From contig JAUIHI010000023.1 in the NCBI GenBank assembly GCA_030432295.1, positions 1 through 64,000 on the forward strand: a stretch of DNA of 64,000 bases, in the 5' to 3' direction. Below the pieces are notes generated by a model, which did not search any database, had not been told where the DNA came from, and saw only the letters and a program-made list of their open reading frames with translations. A program made the position numbers and the translations under genes. Positions within the stretch are counted from its first letter, which is position 1; each line of letters starts with the position of its first letter. The stretch is from Anaerolineae bacterium. GTDB lineage: Bacteria > Chloroflexota > Anaerolineae > Caldilineales > Caldilineaceae. Shown piece by piece: positions 60,701 to 64,000 of this stretch.

Positions 60701-63700
60701 CGTCGTTGCGATAGTCCAGCATCCCCTGTTGGCCCGTCAGCTCGAAGAAACGCTCCCGGTAGATGGTGCAGGTTCCCTGGAACTGGACGCCGGTCTCGTC
60801 GATGGTGAAATCATCCGTGGGCACGACGACCAACGGCCAATCCCGCACGCCAAAGGGGAAGGCGATGCTGGTCACGGGGGTCAGACAGTTCTGGCTGACG
60901 GTGAGCACGTGGGTGAAGCGCAGGGTCGTATCCTCGAAGAAGACATCCTGGGCCGCGGCCTCGATGGGATAGCCCGGCCCCACCCCGTCCAGCTTGAAGA
61001 GGGTGAAGTCCAGGCCGAAGTCGTAGATTCGCAGGGTGGCTTTGGCCCCGAATTTGTCGATGTTCATATTCTTCACTGTGTAGCGCACCCGGTTGTTGCG
61101 CTCCACGGCCATTGTGCCCAGCAGCACGGAGCCGCTGCCCGCGGTCACTGTGCCGTCACCGTTGGCGCTGACACCGGAGAAGGTCACTTTGACGGTTGTG
61201 TTCACACCGGACGTGGGCTGGAGGGTGACTTTGCCGTTACCGGTCAGATTGCCCGCGGTCTTGTTGCTGTAGCTGGTGACGGTAATGTCCCAGGTGCCGA
61301 AGTGCAGGGTGGCCGGTGGGTCGCCTGGGCCAGGGATATACGTTCCCCCTTCAGGTGGCGTGTGGGCCACGCTGGGCAGAGGCTTGGCGGTGATGATGGC
61401 CTGGGCCACATTGGATTTGCCGGTGATTTCGCCCCGGGCCGTGCTGGGGTCGATGGATGTGCCGTTGAATGTCCCCGCGGAGATGCGCAGCAACTGGTAG
61501 TAGGCTGTGTCGCCGGGGTGGACGTCGGGATCGATAAGATTGTCAGTAGTGCCGATGATTGGCGAGATGGGTGTAAAGCCGTCTGTCGCACTGCGACTGC
61601 GGAAGACGATGTAGCAACATTGCTGGTTGCCGTTGGTTCCGGTTGGGTCGTCAATGGTGATGGCGACGCCGTTGTCCTCAGGCGGGCCGTCGACCCATTG
61701 CACCTCAATGGTGAAGTCCTCCTGATAGCGGGCGGATGGATCGTCCAGATTCACATAGCGGGCGGGATAGGGCGCGGACGCGGCTTTCTGCCCGGCCACA
61801 TCCACCGCTTCCACCGCGTACCAGTAGATGTTATTGGACTCCAGGACACTGGCGCTGTCGGTGTAGCTGAACTCCCGCTGGTTGCCGCTGCCACTGCTGA
61901 CAGGCAGGGTGGCGATTTTGTTCATCGCGGCCAGGGCCGGTCGGCTCTCGCCTTTGGCCCGATAGATGGCGAACTCTTTCAGGTTTTGCTCGCCGCCGGT
62001 GGTCCAGCTAAGCTGGCCCTGATAGCTGCTGTCGATGGCCGCGCTGAGCAGGGCGGGCGGGATGATCTGTTGGGCCTGGCCCTGGCTCAACACCCGGTCC
62101 AGGGCAAAGGTGGAGACCGCGCCCAGATTGCCCGCCTCGTCCATTCCCCGCACCTCGTACCAGACCTCAGTCTCGCGCAGGGGGGTGTAGTCATCGCTCC
62201 AACTGCTCCACACAAAATTGCTGCCGGTCATCCCCGCCTGGTCCACCAGCAGGGGCACGCCGTCCGCAGCGAACTTGCGATAGACGTTGACCTTCACCAC
62301 ATCCCCGTCGTTGGGGAAGCAGATATTGCGGGGATTGCCCAAAATATCCACCGAACAGGCGATGGGCGCGCCGGGCGGGTAGATGTCGTCCACTTTGCTG
62401 ACGTGGGGGGTGCTGGGCGCGCTGGTGTTGCCGCTGCGGTCCACTGCCACCACCCGATACCAATAGTCCGCGTGCTCGGCCACGCTGCTGTCTGCAACGA
62501 ACATCTCGTCCCCGCACTCGTCCGGGGTGACAGCGGTCACCAGTTCCCACTCGTCCGGCCAGATAGCCAGGGCGCTTTTGGCCCGATATAGCTCGAAACG
62601 CTGCCAGTCGCCGTTGCCTTCCTCTGCCGGGTCAAAGCTGTAGACCACCTGCACGTCCGCAGGATTGTTCTTGCCGTGATAAATTGTCTCCACCCGTAGC
62701 AGATCCGGCGCGGCGTTGGGCCGATAGTCCGGGGGCTGCAAACAGGCCTGGGACGACAGGGCGCCGTCCTGCTGCAACAGGTCCAGCCCCGTGACGCTGT
62801 AGCAGTACATGCGGGAAGTGTCCAGGTCGAAGTCGGCCCACTCGTATTCAAATTCGTGGACCTCCAGCCCGTAGGCCAGGCGACCGCCGCTGACATCTTC
62901 ATTGGAGGCCGCGTCCGCGGGCAGGGGCTGGGGAAAGATGGGGTATTCGTTGATCAGTTCAAAAGGGCCGCAGTTGGCCGGGCCGGGGTCGCAGGTGCGC
63001 CGGTAGACGTTGAAGCCGTTATGCCATTCCGGGTCCGTTTCCGGTCGGCCCAGGTCTGTATTCCAGGAGAGGTAGATGTTGGCGTGGGCCTCTTGCAAGG
63101 CCCGGCCCTTCACCGCTTCGTTGACTGTCCCGGCGATCTGCCCGGCCAGGTTGCTCTCCACCAGGGGCGCGGCGTCAAAGGCGCTCAGACCCGTGGGATC
63201 GGGCATCCGGGTGCGCTGGGTTGTGTCCACATCGATGGGGCCGAGGAGGACGGTCTTTGTGGGCGACACCACCTGGCGCACCCAATAGCGATAGACTCCG
63301 GATCCGCTGAAGTCCGTGTCCAGATGGCCCAGCCCAAAGACCTGGGCCACGCCCGGATCCCGGTTGGCCAACCACTCCACCAGCATGGGGTTGTCCCCGG
63401 CCTGGACGTGGGCGTGGACGTCGGCGATGGAGGCCAGGGGCAGGGGATCGCCGTTGGCGTCGGTCTCGTAGCCGTTGCGCAGGGTCTCCCAGTGGACGCC
63501 CAGCAGGGGCAGGGCCGTGGTGTCGTCGGTGATGGGGGAGATGGTGGCGACGATGCCCGCGCTGCCCACCCCGGCGGAAGGCGCGCCGGCCGGGGCCGGT
63601 TCCCGCAGCAACTCCACGGGCACGTCGTAGACACTGGCGACCATCTGCCAGCGCAGATAGACGTTGCCCGCGTCGTCCACGGCATAGCCAAAGCGTCCGT

Positions 63701-63998
63701 CTTCCGTCTCGGAGGTCAGGCTGGAACGCCAGCGCAGCCGGGCCGCGTCCAGGTCCGCCCGGTCCACCAGACCATCGCCGGTCAGGTCGAAGCGGGTGAC
63801 ATCCACCGGCTCCTGGGCAGAGATGGCGGCGGCGATCTGCTGCAAGTCGGCCACGTCGATGCGCCCGTCGCAGTTCACGTCCGCGGGGTGGCAGGGCGGC
63901 GCGGGGGACTGGGCGTGGGAGGCGGCGGAGAGCATCAGTGTGAACAGGATCGCCGCCAGGAGTGCGAGTTGCGAGTTGCGAATTCTGTATCCGTACAT
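57753..63998 (-). CDS. Giant secreted protein with dockerin-like repeats and FN3-like domains
   Basis: The 2081-aa protein begins with a signal peptide (LALLAAILFTLMLSAASHA) and two calcium-binding dockerin-like motifs (HPADVNCDGRIDVADLQQIA; DLTGDGLVDRADLDAARLRW). A string of fibronectin-III-like domains follows (for example DHADYWYRVVAVDRSGNTSA-type repeats), then a long beta-rich part, ending with a Cys-containing region (GCGACEVDTWTTKQKV, CLKCILTLDF). No enzyme active site is seen; it may be an adhesin or a matrix or scaffold protein. The start at 63998 is at the window edge, so upstream signals cannot be seen. The first residues (GYRIRNSQLALL) match the translated GCGAATT word repeat found inside the O-antigen-ligase-like gene. 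Confidence 0.78.
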   Translation of the reverse strand: MYGYRIRNSQLALLAAILFTLMLSAASHAQSPAPPCHPADVNCDGRIDVADLQQIAAAISAQEPVDVTRFDLTGDGLVDRADLDAARLRWRSSLTSETEDGRFGYAVDDAGNVYLRWQMVASVYDVPVELLREPAPAGAPSAGVGSAGIVATISPITDDTTALPLLGVHWETLRNGYETDANGDPLPLASIADVHAHVQAGDNPMLVEWLANRDPGVAQVFGLGHLDTDFSGSGVYRYWVRQVVSPTKTVLLGPIDVDTTQRTRMPDPTGLSAFDAAPLVESNLAGQIAGTVNEAVKGRALQEAHANIYLSWNTDLGRPETDPEWHNGFNVYRRTCDPGPANCGPFELINEYPIFPQPLPADAASNEDVSGGRLAYGLEVHEFEYEWADFDLDTSRMYCYSVTGLDLLQQDGALSSQACLQPPDYRPNAAPDLLRVETIYHGKNNPADVQVVYSFDPAEEGNGDWQRFELYRAKSALAIWPDEWELVTAVTPDECGDEMFVADSSVAEHADYWYRVVAVDRSGNTSAPSTPHVSKVDDIYPPGAPIACSVDILGNPRNICFPNDGDVVKVNVYRKFAADGVPLLVDQAGMTGSNFVWSSWSDDYTPLRETEVWYEVRGMDEAGNLGAVSTFALDRVLSQGQAQQIIPPALLSAAIDSSYQGQLSWTTGGEQNLKEFAIYRAKGESRPALAAMNKIATLPVSSGSGNQREFSYTDSASVLESNNIYWYAVEAVDVAGQKAASAPYPARYVNLDDPSARYQEDFTIEVQWVDGPPEDNGVAITIDDPTGTNGNQQCCYIVFRSRSATDGFTPISPIIGTTDNLIDPDVHPGDTAYYQLLRISAGTFNGTSIDPSTARGEITGKSNVAQAIITAKPLPSVAHTPPEGGTYIPGPGDPPATLHFGTWDITVTSYSNKTAGNLTGNGKVTLQPTSGVNTTVKVTFSGVSANGDGTVTAGSGSVLLGTMAVERNNRVRYTVKNMNIDKFGAKATLRIYDFGLDFTLFKLDGVGPGYPIEAAAQDVFFEDTTLRFTHVLTVSQNCLTPVTSIAFPFGVRDWPLVVVPTDDFTIDETGVQFQGTCTIYRERFFELTGQQGMLDYRNDGFLKILGTDAKTGICAGTGDATYSRANGLNGCWGNVLGFTYTTAFPFGVEVGSSARSYRFINGVLDHGKLTRKLSGDSLSFSYRNDTDDFALNNFSGNYVTLDITENGGLTGPVTSSDDVTWTGYRAYDGDYSFYAPPVLTADLPNLSWPASLGTGASGLSGDEREQPGLNAYEHNFDWTPCPTPASPPTAAFAFEGSSDVDLYIRRSGVSGLVDMQPAADLPVTLANYQFRFSRFAQSWQSNWPYESASGGKIYLPYPAEALFEFDQLLMDEAGCASSGALLPKSEDLDYWQLDVLPWAVFFDDADKLWIELETQITNLERQDGSASDPQVEMALSFNPTGTFYDGEVFPENTVYTVDGFYVVMEDLRLSDYGNGGSTREKPGWDESATLATPPCLPQESGCTATAGLDGGFVALNAGVYLPFFGEATDPDSDKIYLLAQNPYVGFDRRPQAEQLFSPALDIQLQYELLYAQSQAANIASRWVGLATSQGRDISILDNALAEVTIAEIPNSLVVEPSTERIFFGFPSATGVFLAADEAWNTLPGNSPAASRSELEARFLGWCSGSGGNNGPFFSLFASGWDCELEAGLAAYLVKQEGFDDYRTLIQDVDDRAENFGGIVSDWLTEGSFADIHIGLPLFKEKLDNSPLQLQWVRGDATIRPVTDGDGRVIDGELDLLQTDAFVTVYDSEPTGANPKTLLTGDFSLEWDPDGAIYANARDVQTTMADLDVRLDADMRLLFDLDDLGYGIEGGVTLYDIVTEVAEVDKAGAVAGFTVDNQKIVLLYTGATLDLWIDLESIGRINVGGSFLFGRLDPNSPVLAAEYGDVMAAMDPDPGMLIQGAYMQLYANNIPIFNLLGSCPGVKISGGGEVAFWVFTEVGQPNNAWGVRLGVSATGKALCVAAVKASITLQLDNDFGSDALDLTGNAWAGAGCGACEVDTWTTKQKVRDDKWCLKCILTLDFIIPLKGSNTEADFDWSGECPF
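63961..63985. repeat. GCGAGTTGCGAATT word repeat at the start of the giant protein gene
   Basis: GTGCGAGTTGCGAGTTGCGA and the following AATTC reiterate the words at 22571-22597. They encode residues RIRNSQLAL at the N-terminus of the 2081-aa protein. Confidence 0.55.
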
Positions 63999-64000
63999 TG

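Overview
The window looks like a GC-rich bacterial chromosome segment (coding DNA with strong third-position G/C) carrying a full housekeeping backbone and many small, scattered repeats. No rRNA, tRNA, CRISPR array or prophage was recognised. A Chloroflexota (Anaerolineae/Caldilineae-like) source is my best guess. It rests on the large secreted proteins, one ending in a short FLPSITR tail like those I associate with that phylum, on the mreBCD-PBP2-minCD-rodA gene order, and on the intergenic repeat style. No phylogeny was run, so this is inference.

Layout. 1-307: AT-rich end of an IS630-type element with several related terminal repeats. 308-4808: two paralogous cytosine-deaminase-like amidohydrolases (the second has lost most metal ligands), a MazEF-type toxin-antitoxin pair with a palindromic operator, and an MFS transporter. 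4957-7948: a RimB-like aspartic protease, a RimK-like ATP-grasp ligase fused to an RCK_C domain, and an AstE/AspA-like deacylase. 8060-15781: single-gene metabolic functions (zinc alcohol dehydrogenase, DinB, APH-type kinase, Tam-like and other methyltransferases, VOC and PhyH proteins, M24 peptidase). 15855-19247 (minus): secreted S41 protease and a sugar-nucleotide epimerase. 19462-25081: 6-phosphogluconate dehydrogenase, thioredoxin-like protein, an O-antigen-ligase-like membrane protein interrupted by in-frame repeats, a repeat-containing membrane protein, and ribosomal protein L25. 25180-32449 (minus): LysM/M23 peptidase, hpt, a GH99-like protein, Nudix hydrolase, RlmI-like methyltransferase, a small unknown protein, tilS. 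32937-40758: the cell-shape and division operon mreB-mreC-mreD-mrdA-minC-minD-rodA, with no minE. 40853-54109: mostly single catabolic or hydrolytic genes on both strands. 54250-63998 (minus): two giant secreted multidomain proteins (1143 and 2081 aa).

The most unusual feature is a dense set of about twenty non-coding inverted repeats. Many have perfect 17-31 bp arms around 4-10 nt loops, built from short reiterated words. Several words recur at distant loci, and some copies lie inside genes: in frame in tilS and in the O-antigen-ligase-like gene, or supplying the stop codons of tilS and of the epimerase. A separate 110-135 bp element with TGTAYTGGTCA-like ends occurs in at least two full copies and one partial copy. 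These repeats, the RimB/RimK-RCK/AstE trio, the degenerate amidohydrolase paralogue and the MinE-less min genes are the points most worth following.
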